Of a stretch of DNA of 64,000 nt, positions 11,856 through 22,032 are shown one piece after another. A program made the translations under genes and the position numbers. The stretch is taken from NCBI RefSeq assembly GCF_000512585.2, contig NC_089242.1:3844001-3908000 (forward strand), given 5' to 3'. The stretch comes from Kwoniella bestiolae CBS 10118. Taxonomy: Eukaryota; Basidiomycota; Tremellomycetes; Tremellales; Cryptococcaceae. Positions within the stretch are counted from its first letter, which is position 1. Each line of letters begins with the position of its first letter. The notes below the pieces were generated by a model that worked only from the letters and a program-made list of their open reading frames with translations, made no database searches and was not told the origin of the DNA.

Positions 11856-12836
11856 TCAAACCTCCCCAACGAGCATACGTAAAGTCAAAATTTCGTTTGT
11901 AGGCGGTATAGGCGGTTTTTCGCCCGGATTGCGTCCGTCTCGCCCGATGACCTGATGTTTTTCATCATCATTCTTGAAATAGACCACAGCGCTCTTGTCA
12001 TCAAAAAAGGTAATTTCAGTCTCTCTCCTGTTTTTGGTCTCGTCATTCAGATGGTGGGATACCAAAGTCAGGGTGATCGAGTGCTTATCAAATCGACCTT
12101 CACAATAACCCGTAATATTTGACTTGTCGAATCCTTTTCTAATGCTGTGCCCTTTGAAGATCTTAATGAATCCACAGTACGACGGATCCTTAGTGGCGGT
12201 TATGGCATTCTGAAGAATGTGAGAATAATGTAGATCACCCAATCTCCAGCGAGACTTCGTTTCACTGTGATTGATTGATCTCCCATAAGCGGTGCTCTGC
12301 TGGGCCAAAGCTTGCCTGAACAGATGGTCCAGTGCGGTGAAAGCCATGGTATTGCAGGAACCATTGCCATACAGACCATCCAGTGGGGCATTTAAGGATA
12401 TCTTTTCTGAATGCGGAAGTTGAGACCAAATCGTAGTGAATTGAGTCGGATCTTCCTCACTGAGTTTCTGAGAGCATTTGAAGAGCTTTTTCAAAGCTTT
12501 CCGTCGACTCCAGGTACCATGGCAGGATAACTCTTTAGACCTATACAATTGTGAATCAGGGGGTAGGTCGGGGTGGTACCATCTGACCTTACCCTACAAT
12601 GTCCGAAGACAATGACAAGTTTGATCAGATCAAGTCATGCCGACTAGATACAAGCACTTAAAAATACTTACGAGGACATTTGAGGGAGCAGCCGCTCGCC
12701 CGCTCGGCGTAGTGACAACAGGAGAAGGTGGATTGCTATTCGGGATAAGGGTAAAGACTCCATCATCCACACAGGTGAATGACACGGCCTTTGTGGTAGA
12801 GGTTTCGACTGATTGAAGGTCCGACATCAGAGACAT
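11856..12836 (-). CDS. Family A orphan protein, 300 aa (intact copy)
   Basis: This is the only copy in the 10-17 kb array that appears uninterrupted. Exon 1 (12836-12672, 55 codons) starts MSLMSDLQSVETSTTKAVSF and is S/T/P-rich. A 78-nt intron (GTAAGT..TTGTAG, phase 0) follows. Exon 2 (12593-11856) opens GKVRWYHPDLPPDS and continues with a basic segment SRRKALKKLFKC, then TTIWSQLP, LDGLYGNGSC, YGRSINHSETK and HYSHILQNAI. The family's most conserved block is EGRFDKHSITLTLVSHHL followed by KNRRETEITFFDDKSAVVYF. The tail is proline-rich (PGEKPPIPPTNE). It has no signal peptide or membrane span. I do not recognise a domain; the C-terminal block looks like a three-strand beta meander. The coordinates include the intron. 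Confidence 0.7.
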
Positions 12837-12882
12837 GGTATCAGGTCGAGAGTCATGCAATTGAGATGCTATAAGTGTATAA

Positions 12883-12893
12883 TTATGCAAATA
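12883..12893 (-). promoter_or_regulatory. Shared TATTTGCATAA element
   Basis: The plus-strand 11-mer TTATGCAAATA lies about 50 bp upstream of the ATG at 12836. The identical 11-mer occurs at 15073-15083 upstream of the paralog starting at 15000. It lies between the TATA box and the ATG. Confidence 0.4.
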
Positions 12894-12897
12894 GGGA

Positions 12898-12906
12898 CTT
12901 TATATA
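12898..12906 (-). promoter_or_regulatory. TATA box of intact family A gene
   Basis: TATATAAAG on the minus strand lies 62-70 bp upstream of the ATG at 12836. Confidence 0.5.
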
Positions 12907-13877
12907 CTGAGAAACCGTTGCTGGTCATGTCGCAACACTCTTTGAATTGTCTGTACAATGACCTAATTGGAAAGGAGGTAGAATAGAAAGGAAAGAAGTG
13001 TCTGAGTGCACAGTGTACCAGTGGGGCAAGCTCGTGATGTGTGAGTGTATAATGCAGCAATGAGGCGACTACGCCGTATTCGACGACAAACTGAGGACTG
13101 GGAAGAGGGAAGGCTCAGCCGAAGTGGTCCGGAATACACGGCGATCAACGATGTAGAGTTCAGGTCTTGAGACCCGTACTCGTGCATTATGCTTTCACCT
13201 CGAGCAAGCTCTGCCATTAGTCGGTTTGGGTTAAGATACTCTGCAATTCGTCGACCGAGATTCACAGATGAGATTACCACACAATTCTGATGTTGTGCAA
13301 TGGAGTGTCCGAGGAAACATTGTGAGTTGCTGGAACCATCAGATCCTCTGAAACAAGCTCCCGACCGAATTTATGGACCAGGTGGTATCTGCTTGGATGG
13401 ACATCGACACTTTGTGGAGCTCATCGTTATAGATATGTTAAGTTATGGTGGACAACTATAATTATGATGATAATTAGTGTCAGTGGCGATACTCTTTGAA
13501 GACAGTATCGTATTATGGACTACGTAAGGATCATGCGCCGTATGGTGACGATGCCCGACACTGGGTTTGCGCCACCCGTGTTCCATGCGGTCGTTGGTCG
13601 CTGTTATAAGTGGTATGTCGGCGACAGCGGCATTATGGTTTTTACGCTCGGTAGAACTATCATTGTACAGCAAGAGCGCGAGAGATCCACTATGACGCCA
13701 TCTATAATTTCAATAACTTAGTGACGGAGAAATGACCGCTCGTACTTTTCTACATCGAAAGAGAACTTATTACTGTACTCGAAGAAGAGAGCGAGTCATG
13801 TTTAATCCGTAGCGCTACGTTACAGCCTTGCTTCCATTAATGTGGATGGCTATAGGTACTTATCTGCATCTCATCGT
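12907..13877. other. Intergenic, no gene seen
   Basis: Short frames exist on both strands, but none has a plausible start, splice sites or similarity to the neighbours. It separates two family A copies. Confidence 0.35.
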
Positions 13878-15000
13878 TTAGACTGGACGCTGAAGACGCC
13901 GAGCCCTTTCCATCTGCTCGCCTATCTCAACCGAAACAGGCGGAACGAACCCTCCAGGCTGCAATATCGTTGCCTCGATGCGTTCATTGACGAATTCCAT
14001 ATCAACACCTTTATCATCGACGAAGGTGAGCCGAGTCTCCCTGATGAAACTTCCTTCATATCTGGACGAGCGTGTCAGCAAGGACAGAGTGATCGAGCAG
14101 GCGTCGAACTGACCACGACATTCACCGGTGGTATGGGTCTCATCAGATTCTTACCTGATGCCAGGCTTGTGCAGCATTTTTGATAATGCGGTGTAATCTG
14201 TGATTTTCGTGATGGCGTGTAGGTGCTGGAGTATATGGGAGCGGTCCAGGTAGCAAAGGACCAACTCGAGCTTTCCTACATCAAAATTGATGGACTTCCC
14301 GTACATCTTCCTTCTCGCATTCTGAGTTTTATGGAACTGATCGGTCATAGCTGGAACTGATACACACTGAGTATCACCTGCACCCCCGTAAAGCTTATCC
14401 AATTCAGGGTGGATCCCGGTGCTGGTCTGGCGGGTGAGACCATACTGTGTGTATACTGCTTGGGTCGTCTTGTTCCATCTTCACGAAACAGCTAAAAAGG
14501 CGTTTCAACCTATCCCGGCGATCGGTACAAGTACTCGGTAAGCAACATAGTATGGATGATTTTTGTAGCGAATCAGCTTCCGGATCCTCAAGATGCCATT
14601 CGATATGCCCCTCATTGAACACCAATATACCGTATCAGCTTCGGTGGCAGGTCTACCCTGCCATGTCGCGAAGAGCACCCATTGTTGAGAACGATTCCAC
14701 CTGATGAGATGAAGCAGACGATGAGAGAGGCCAGTGAGATGCACTCACCATCGAATAGGCAAAGTCGCGCTGTTAAAGAAAGTCAACAGTCAACTTGTAC
14801 TTCTTGGTTTGCCTCGAACGGAGAAAGAGTACGAGTGTACATACCGGAGAAGGTTCTTCTGATAGCTTACTCGTGCTGAGTGGGTCAAACCGGTCTGCCG
14901 CCGTAAGATTGTCATCAATCGTACTGGCAACCGCGGTGGATGAGCCAAAAAAAGATGCCGTTGGGCTGGTCGTAAATTCTGTATCTGAACGCGAAGACAT
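13878..15000 (-). pseudogene. Family A paralog, frameshift plus nonsense
   Basis: Exon 1 (15000-14845, 52 codons) starts MSSRSDTEFTTSPTASFF. Exon 2 begins at 14610 (GHIEWHLEDPEADS), aligning with GKVRWYHPDLPPDS of the intact copy, then CTDRRDRLKRLFSCF and SSIHTVWSHPPD. The frame shifts near 14405-14420, just before DKLYGGAGDTQ. The next segment has MYGKSINFDVGK and RSHILQHLHAI. One TAA at 14151-14153 follows KPGIR where the intact copy has a lysine codon. The downstream frame resumes with GECRGQFDACSITLSLL and RETRLTFVDDKGVDMEF. The intervening intron (about 234 nt) is long for this locus and might hide a small exon (RDFAYSM near 14760). Confidence 0.65.
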
Positions 15001-15072
15001 GATCCATAAACGCTAACAAGGGTGTGGCAAAGACAAAAAGAATGATAGATCGATATATGGTTTACTAAATTC

Positions 15073-15083
15073 TTATGCAAATA
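15073..15083 (-). promoter_or_regulatory. Shared TATTTGCATAA element, second copy
   Basis: An 11-mer identical to 12883-12893, here about 75-83 bp upstream of the ATG at 15000. Its conservation next to a decayed gene suggests common descent of the promoter. Confidence 0.35.
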
Positions 15084-15484
15084 ACGGATTTCCCATAAAT
15101 AGATAATTGAACCCAAATACAAAACCTCTTACTTTTTCATCTGATCAAGACTCAGTTTGAGAGGTCAGACATGGTCCGTTGATAACAGAAAGGACCGCTA
15201 GCCTGTCATCCTCCTTTGTTAATTGGACTCCAGGTTTCGCCACACCAAAAGAGAGCGAGCCCTGGGAACGTTGTGCTTTTGCGGCCCATTTTCTCTGACC
15301 ACATAAATCTCAGTCCCAAGTCCCCTCTCTCACAAGTACAAGTGAGGTGTCTGCTGTGGCCACAGTGATATCGGTCATTCGATACGGGTGCGCAATCGTA
15401 CTACATAATTACATAATTGATTCAGAAGTCTGGGCGGGATGCGACTTTGATTTTGCGACCGCCCTCGCGAACCATATCTACACT

Positions 15485-16137
15485 TTAATCAGCATTGAAC
15501 ACAATTTCACTTTCCCTTCTATTCTCTCGGTCGTCCTCCAAGTCACAAGTCACCATCGTTCCCGTGATCGTACTATCGAACTCCACACTCCACATTCCCG
15601 ACAGTAAGCTCCGGTCAAGCTCTTTGCGAATCCTGTTCTTACCCAGAGTGCGCCATCCGGTCCTGTAACTAGGCAGCGACACGGCCGGATGGATAGTCTG
15701 TAGCACATGGGGAAAATGCACTTTGTACAAGACTTCGCTGAGCCTATCCTCGCTGATGGGGGTAGACTTCCCGTGTTCTAGCTTCTATCATGGCTGAGCA
15801 TTCCCCATCTGCAAGGTTATGGTCACCCAAGACGCAGCTTGAGCAAAACGATATAGGGAGAGTAGACCTTCTTTGATATCAGACTGTCTTGTCCCAGGGA
15901 TGTGATCAAAGTCAGATTCAATAGTCGGCGCTCTTAGTGTTCGAAAAAGCAGTCTGCCATCTGAGTACCTCACCGAAAGGGACTTTCCCGTTTGTTGACT
16001 TTTCTGATGATTCTGAGAGAGATATCCTCAGGATATTCACTAAGACGAGAAGAATAAAGCTGGCTTGGACCGCTTGATAGATAGGACAGGCTCAGAATTT
16101 CAGTTTGAGACGTCTTTTGATTTGCTGGCACTGACAT
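15485..16137 (-). pseudogene. Family A paralog, degenerate
   Basis: A likely ATG at 16137 opens an S-rich head (MSVPANQKTSQTEILSLS). The frame is lost near 15970 and resumes with LLFRTLRAPTIESDFDHIPG, then stops at 15788. A different frame carries EHGKSTPISEDRLSEVLY, HFPHVLQTIHPA, GKNRIRKELDRSLLSG and the conserved block TITGTMVTCDLEDDRENRRE, ending early at 15485. The order matches the intact paralog (YGRS.., HYSHILQ.., SITLTLVS.., KNRRETEI), but the last strand of the C-terminal block is missing. At least two frame breaks make a functional product unlikely. Confidence 0.55.
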
Positions 16138-16348
16138 ACTACTGATATGGGACTATGCGGGGTAAATCATAGTTACATATCTTTGATACCAAATGCATGA
16201 CTAAGTTGACTGAACCACGAAGCAGGAACATCCCTTGTATTCGTCCGTGCACGCCGTGAACTTTTCACATGGGTCGCTCTCTCACTTCGTCTCGTCATGT
16301 ACGAAAAGTCCTCCACTCACGTCATCGTAAGAATGCAGTGTGGGAGAA

Positions 16349-17158
16349 TCACCTCGGGAAAACGTGATCTGACCTTCTCCTACCTCTATTCTTATCTTCC
16401 ATATCATATGTCAATATTGTCAGAGTTATCGATTTCTCATCGAATCTCGCCTCACATTCGCCTTTGACAAGGCACTGATCGAGATACTCCCTGATCTTCC
16501 TTCGCTTGAGAATGTTCCTTATCCCTGTATAAAACGGCGAATTGATGGTAGGCCGGATGGCTCTCAAAACATGGGTGTAATGAGAATCATCCAAATGAAG
16601 CCGAGGTATGATTGGTTCGATCTCTGCACGTTTCCCGTATATCTCCTGTTGTCTCCGTTGAGCCGATTCGAATTGGGTTTGCAGTGCAGAGCGTGATATT
16701 CCTCCTGTCACTTCATCCCCGTATAATTCTCTTATAGGCGTACAGAGACCCCTTTAGACGCCAAAAGACAATTGCGACCAATCCGAACCCCAGTTAACGC
16801 CCGTGGTTGATTCGATTTTTTCAAGGGTTTGACACTTGTTGAAGAGTGTTTTCAAGGCCTTCGAGCGACTGCCCCCTTTTCTACATTGCAACTCACTGAA
16901 CTTGCAGCTCCCCGTGCCAGTGGAGAGTTTTGGATGAGACCATGGTATACTTGGCTATAATCAATCAGTCCACGTTCAAGGCTAGCCCCAAATCACTCTG
17001 TGACTCACCAATGTTTGGGCAGAAGGAACATGATCCTCGCTTGTATTTGATCGATCTTCACATCCCAAATCTTCAGTTCTACAAGCGGAGCCCTCAGTGG
17101 AAGGCAAAGAGCTCTCGATGGAGCTGTCTTGTGAAAACTCATATGATGATGGTGACAT
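16349..17158 (-). pseudogene. Family A paralog with TAA and lost tail
   Basis: Exon 1 (17158-17009, 50 codons) encodes MSPSSYEFSQDSSIESSLPS and ends in phase 0 at GTGAGT. A 54-nt intron ends TTATAG. Exon 2 starts at 16954 with PSIPWSHPKLSTGTGSCKF, then RSKALKTLFNKCQTLEK and SDWSQLSFGV. A single TAA (16754-16756) interrupts the frame, which then continues RELYGDEVTGG, SHYTHVLRAIRP, RRKIREYLDQCLVKGE and FDEKSITLTILTYDMED. The tail ends at HVFPR (16349), before the final strand present in the intact copy. Exact phase agreement of both exons with the intact paralog supports common descent. Confidence 0.65.
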
Positions 17159-17937
17159 AGGTCAGGAGATAACTTAAGGGTACGAGGATTTTTGAATGTA
17201 TTTGACGTTCAAAAAAACTGTAATTGAGCGGGTTGCTGAGTTCATCGGATTCTTTGAACCCATTTCAAGTTGCGGGCCTCATGGAATACAGTATGTTATG
17301 TGTTGCATCAATGTGTATCGATCCTTTCATCCTACATATCATGACACGGAACTCGTCGCAAGGGTGCCGGGGTGAAACCCCGCGGCGATCCTGCTCCTTT
17401 GGAGACACTGTGCTCCATCGCTGAATATGGCTGCTCCTGCTGGCACGGACCCGTCTGCAATTGAACATTGGGTCTCTGCGAGCGGTCAACGGTAGCAAAA
17501 AGACGAGCAAGTGAGTCCTTAGTAATCCGTTGTTTAGATAACATGGCTGTGCGAGGAGAAGACTACCATCTGTGCGTTATGTCAAGTCCTTTGATCATCG
17601 TCGACCAATCTATCCTTGTCGGACGAATCGCCTTTCAATAAGTTGGTCAATCGTCTTGCTTTTGAAGTTTTTCAAGCTTCGGCAAAGTACTCTATACCTT
17701 AGTAGCGAGAGCTCACAGGCTGGATCGTCCTCTCAACATGCACATCGCCTTGTTTGGTCTTGCATCCGCCATGAGGTAGGAGTTTTGCTTGACCACTCTC
17801 TGTACAACAGATATCGTACCAGTAGACGGACCGACACCTTTCATCAACCATATACATACCGATATATGTTATTTCTCCACAAAGCGTAGACAATTTAGCA
17901 GCTCAAGTCAAAGTCGTATAGGAAACCCCCAACATCT
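17159..17937. other. Intergenic, no gene seen
   Basis: Only short overlapping frames are present. None has convincing splice structure or recognisable motifs. Confidence 0.35.
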
Positions 17938-19046
17938 CTACAAAATTTTCCACCAACACCTTGCAAACTTCTCATCGTTGATATTGGTGTACTTCTTCAA
18001 ATTGTAGAATTGTGGGTTCGTGACTTCGCCATAGAGACCATCTTTAGACGAAAGGAAGAATGCGATGCTGTTACGAGCCAATTCTTTCTTCGAAGGGTTG
18101 GAAAGGCCATTGTAGATGTTCCGTTCAAGATGGGGACCAACATGTGTTTCAAGGTGCAAACCTTCGAGACTTCCAACTTCTGATCTTTTCTCATCTTTTG
18201 CTGACCTGATAAGGTTAGAAACCTGTTTTTCCAATTCATATTTCAAACTGTTCCTGGTCTCCTTCCAGACTGCTTCCCAGTCTCTGTACGCCCATAGCCT
18301 CCAATAGACTTCTCGGTCGGGATACGATTCGGCATACATCGTGTCTCTCTCATCGGATGACAATTCCTTCTCCTCTGCTGGGAGATTTCGCCTCCAATCT
18401 TCTTTGGAGGCTTCCTAAGTGTGGCCAGGCCCATTGTGAGCTTCACTTGACCTTCTTGCAATAGCTTGTTGACAATCTCAGGCATCTGCTTTAACCGTTT
18501 TTTGTAAAGCGAATCGGCAAAATCACTATATGAAACCGAATCCTTGAAGTCCAACGGCTCCAAGTCCCTTACGAAACGACCACTCAGTTTCGTTTCATCG
18601 TCGGTCACTGCCTGAGACTCTGCTGATACCCTGATTTTACCGGTTTCGATGACTTCAGCATTGAGCCCCAAATCATTGACGGCCTTAATGAAGTCTCTCG
18701 GGGTCTTCGATCGTTCTTTGAAGACGCTGGCTATCTTGTGTGTGGAATCTTCGATGAACTGCCTGACTCTACTTCTGACCTGCTCACTTTTTTCGAGGCT
18801 CTCTGCGACATCTCCCGCTGTTTCGCCCAGAACATCGAACAAAGCAGAATCTTTGGACCTGTCGCCGGTGATTCGAGTGGCAACTACCATCTTTCTCAGA
18901 GCATCGCACTTGTCAGTGAATGCTCTATGGAATGCTTGCCTATTCGGATGATGTTCCGACATAAGGGATTCACAGGATTCATACGAGGCCGTCCCGTCGT
19001 TTTGAGCTGAATTGTCTGATGTAGCTTCTTGTTTGGGCGGAGCCAT
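17938..19046 (-). CDS. Family B-like orphan, two similar halves
   Basis: ATG at 19046 opens MAPPKQEATSDNSAQNDGTA. The first half runs in one frame to about 18420 and holds SEHHPNRQAFHRAFTDKC, a helical stretch SEQVRSRVRQFIEDSTHK and a strand block GKIRVSAESQ..LSGRFVRDLEPLDF. The second half, in another frame, starts SYPDREVYWRLWAYRDWEAV and ends ARCWWKIL at 17938. A 32-nt phase-0 intron (GTGAAG..CTTAG, about 18413-18444) would join them as LLQEGQ|EASKEDWRR. The two halves share the pattern E-x-x-P-x-R followed by a helix. Without that intron the first frame ends at 18243 and the second would be a separate or broken gene. Function is unknown. Confidence 0.45.
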
Positions 19047-19809
19047 TATGAACTGTCTTGAAGGTGTGAACTGTCTCGAAAGATTGAAAATTTGATTAAG
19101 TGGAATATATCAGAATGAAAAGTGGAAATCAAGCTTTCTGCTAGCAGACATACGCCATATACCCAGCCGGTTATATATGGTGTCGTGAGGATCATGGGAT
19201 GACGGAAATTCTTCTTTGAAAACGCACTGAAACACAAGACGCAGCTTCTCGAGTCAAAAGTGCATCTATCCAGTATCCCATGGTGTCATTGGGCTCGCAC
19301 AGCAAAGCTTAAACTACTCCTGACTTCTTTGCATACGTCATGCAAGTCTGAAGTCCCTTTGAGTGCGTCGATTGAGGCTTCCAAAGGAGGCTGTTCTGTC
19401 AAGGCAAGGGGATGTGCAGGATCAGGATTTGCAATTCACCAAGGCATCCTCTGGTCAACTGCACAGTCACCCGTTATCGGGTATCAACGTCACTTGGACA
19501 CAATCATTGCTGTTACAGATGTCAAGCACTGAATCTGGATGTTCATCTCAAAGGAGGTCTACTATTGAAAGGATGACCTGTTTTTGGCCTCGCTCGCACT
19601 TCGAGAAATCTCCTGTCGGAGAGGGTATGCCTTGGGGCAAGGGAGTCGCAGAGATTGCCTGGCTAAATTGCCTCGTGGTAAACAGTCTTCAATGAGAGTA
19701 TAGAACGGGGCTGAGGGATTGGAGATTTTGTGATGGAGCGAACGATCTGTCTGTGAGTAAGACTAGTATTTCTGAAAGTGAAAATTCTGATTATTTCCAT
19801 CTACAATCA
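19047..19809. other. Intergenic, no gene seen
   Basis: The part near 19150-19190 is AT-rich with a TTATATAT tract and probably contains the promoter of the minus-strand gene at 19046. The remainder shows no supported exon. Confidence 0.35.
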
Positions 19810-21300
19810 TTAATAAGCTAAGAGACAACCTCCAAATCCCGATGCTCCCTCTGCCTCTCCAGATCCCATAAACCCTTTGGCACGCTGACTAAACAGATTG
19901 CCCTGTGTCCTGCTCGTCGGCTCATCTTGGCGTAGCGCAAAGTCGGGATCCACCAATAGGTTCACAGAAGGAGGGATACTTTCAAAATACTTCCCCTCAT
20001 CTTTCCAATCCATCGAAAACGTCTTGCCATCAGCGTAATTAAGAACGGGATTGACCTTAACAGATACATCTTCCAAATTACCTTGTCCTGATCTACCTTG
20101 TCTTTCCCTCTTGATTCTCTCCCCCTCCAAGGTAGAGGCCAGGTACGATCTGACGATTCGTTTGGTATCCGCTTCCCACCTTTTCTTGGTATTAGCACCC
20201 ATCTTCCAAGTTCCCTGAGATATGACCCGTTCAGTTAGTTTGTCAATGTTCTTGCTGTCGAAGTGTTTTTCAGCTTCTGCAAAGTACCCTCTGACCACGG
20301 GAGTATGGAACTTTGGCCAGCCGATCGAATCGCCATACCGTTTTCCGTCTCCGTATCCGTCATCCTTCGTCCCGTTGTTGAAAGCTCGTATCAAGGATAC
20401 ATAAAAACCGTCCTTTTGTGTTTTCGCAGCAGGCGTAAATTGATATCGATATCCCCTCTCATGGTTTTGATCGAATATCGAATCCAACGACATATCACCC
20501 TTGTTAAAACATTCCCGGATGGTATCCCCTAAAACAGATCGCACGAAGTCCCTCACCTCCTCGTTGGGAGTCTCCACCAAGTCCCGTCGTACGTTATACG
20601 CCTTGACAGAGGTGTCGAGAGCTCGAAGTGTGACCTCGTCGGTAGCTTTCAATCTCTCCTCCGCAAGGGCGGATTGAACACTCTCCGCTGTGTGATTGAT
20701 GAAGTGCTCGATCCGCCCTGCATTGTCTATAAGACTCCGTCGTTGTAGGTCCATCAAACCTACCCCTGAGGGATGATCTATATGTGTGAGATTTTCGTTC
20801 GAAGGAAATCCATTCGAGGTTGAAGTTGGTAAAGTGATAGGTATGGGATGCCCGAGTGAATCAAATTTCGCCACCCCCCATTCATCCATCTCCACCTCCA
20901 TACCTCCAAACAAGCCTGCACGGGATGTTGACCCGTCCAAGTCCAAATCATGGCGGGTCTTCTCGACGCACGACGACCCCTTCCTGAGAGTATCTAACGC
21001 CCTCTGTGCAGTATCCCTTTCCACCTTGTATTGATTCGCCTCTGCTTCATGGTGGTTTCGCTCTTCTGTCATCCTCTGCAACTCCTCACGTAATGTACGG
21101 AGCGACTCATCATGACTACCTGATAGATGCAGATACCTAAGGATATTCGAGAGTGTTTTGGAACATCGGCGAGATACACCGTCGAAAGTCTTACAAAGTG
21201 TCGAGAGGGGTTGGTATATTTCATGGAACGAGGGGGAATGATTAATTTCACCTTCACCTTCAACTTCGATTTCGGATGATGATGAGGTAGAGGTATTCAT
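19810..21300 (-). CDS. Orphan coiled-coil protein, 496 aa
   Basis: The first ATG is at 21300 (MNTSTSSSSEIEVEGEGE); codons upstream are open but lack an ATG. The protein is single-exon. Residues about 70-125 form a strong coiled coil (LREELQRMTEERNHHEAEAN, then YKVERDTAQRALDTLRK). The middle has NEEVRDFVRSVLGDTIREC, resembling the helix of the gene at 17938-19046 (SEQVRSRVRQFIEDS). It also has RYGDSIGWPKFHTPVVRGYF and a strand pair VSVKVNPVLNYADGKTFSMD near the C-terminus, in the place of the beta-rich tail of family B. It has no signal peptide or membrane span. Function is unknown; it may be the longest member of family B. Confidence 0.6.
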   Translation of the reverse strand: MNTSTSSSSEIEVEGEGEINHSPSFHEIYQPLSTLCKTFDGVSRRCSKTLSNILRYLHLSGSHDESLRTLREELQRMTEERNHHEAEANQYKVERDTAQRALDTLRKGSSCVEKTRHDLDLDGSTSRAGLFGGMEVEMDEWGVAKFDSLGHPIPITLPTSTSNGFPSNENLTHIDHPSGVGLMDLQRRSLIDNAGRIEHFINHTAESVQSALAEERLKATDEVTLRALDTSVKAYNVRRDLVETPNEEVRDFVRSVLGDTIRECFNKGDMSLDSIFDQNHERGYRYQFTPAAKTQKDGFYVSLIRAFNNGTKDDGYGDGKRYGDSIGWPKFHTPVVRGYFAEAEKHFDSKNIDKLTERVISQGTWKMGANTKKRWEADTKRIVRSYLASTLEGERIKRERQGRSGQGNLEDVSVKVNPVLNYADGKTFSMDWKDEGKYFESIPPSVNLLVDPDFALRQDEPTSRTQGNLFSQRAKGFMGSGEAEGASGFGGCLLAY

Positions 21301-22032
21301 GATATTTGTAATGACGCGATGAGAGCAAACAAGCAGGGTGAGAGGAAGAGAAGATGTACTAAGCAATGATGGTTGGGTCCTGCGTGGTTATATACACACT
21401 ACAGTACTCACGATTATCATACTGTCGAGATTTGGACTTGAGTTATCAGTTTCCGACTTGATCGGCGTAGCTGGATCGAAGACTGAATGTAATGTACCGT
21501 GAGTAAACGACTGACAGTACTGTACTGTATATCCTTTCACGCTCCGAGCTGAGAAGCATCGACCCCAAAGCCTGGAAGAAGTCCTGTATTGTCTTCGGGA
21601 GTAGAGGTATAACATCGACGAAAGGATCAGCATATAATACTTATCGTACCTGCTCACGAAGCATTCAGCATCCCTCAGTAATTTAGTATCACATACATGC
21701 ACTCATCTCATATCTGGTATCGAATAATCTATCTTCACATGATCTATGTCATATCGTACGTCCATTCCATTCTAGCTAATCTATTTACATTCCCAATCTC
21801 CAAATTCGGGCCGCACGAATAGTCCAAGACACCGAGTCGTGGGATATAGATATGATGATAACTTATCTGTCGAAGATAAAGTATGAACAATCGACTTCCG
21901 CGCTCCTCACTTGTCTGTAGTCTATACAATCAGAAGAATGGTATTGAGAAGATGTATGATATGAAGCAGGAATAGGGGCCACCGGGAAAGAGAGACCAGA
22001 GCAATAGAAGGCAGCACAAAGGGGGTATCCGC
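21301..22032. other. Intergenic
   Basis: This region holds the promoter of the minus-strand gene at 21300 (TTATATAC tract near 21390) and the 3' flank of the transporter gene. No exon is supported. Confidence 0.35.
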
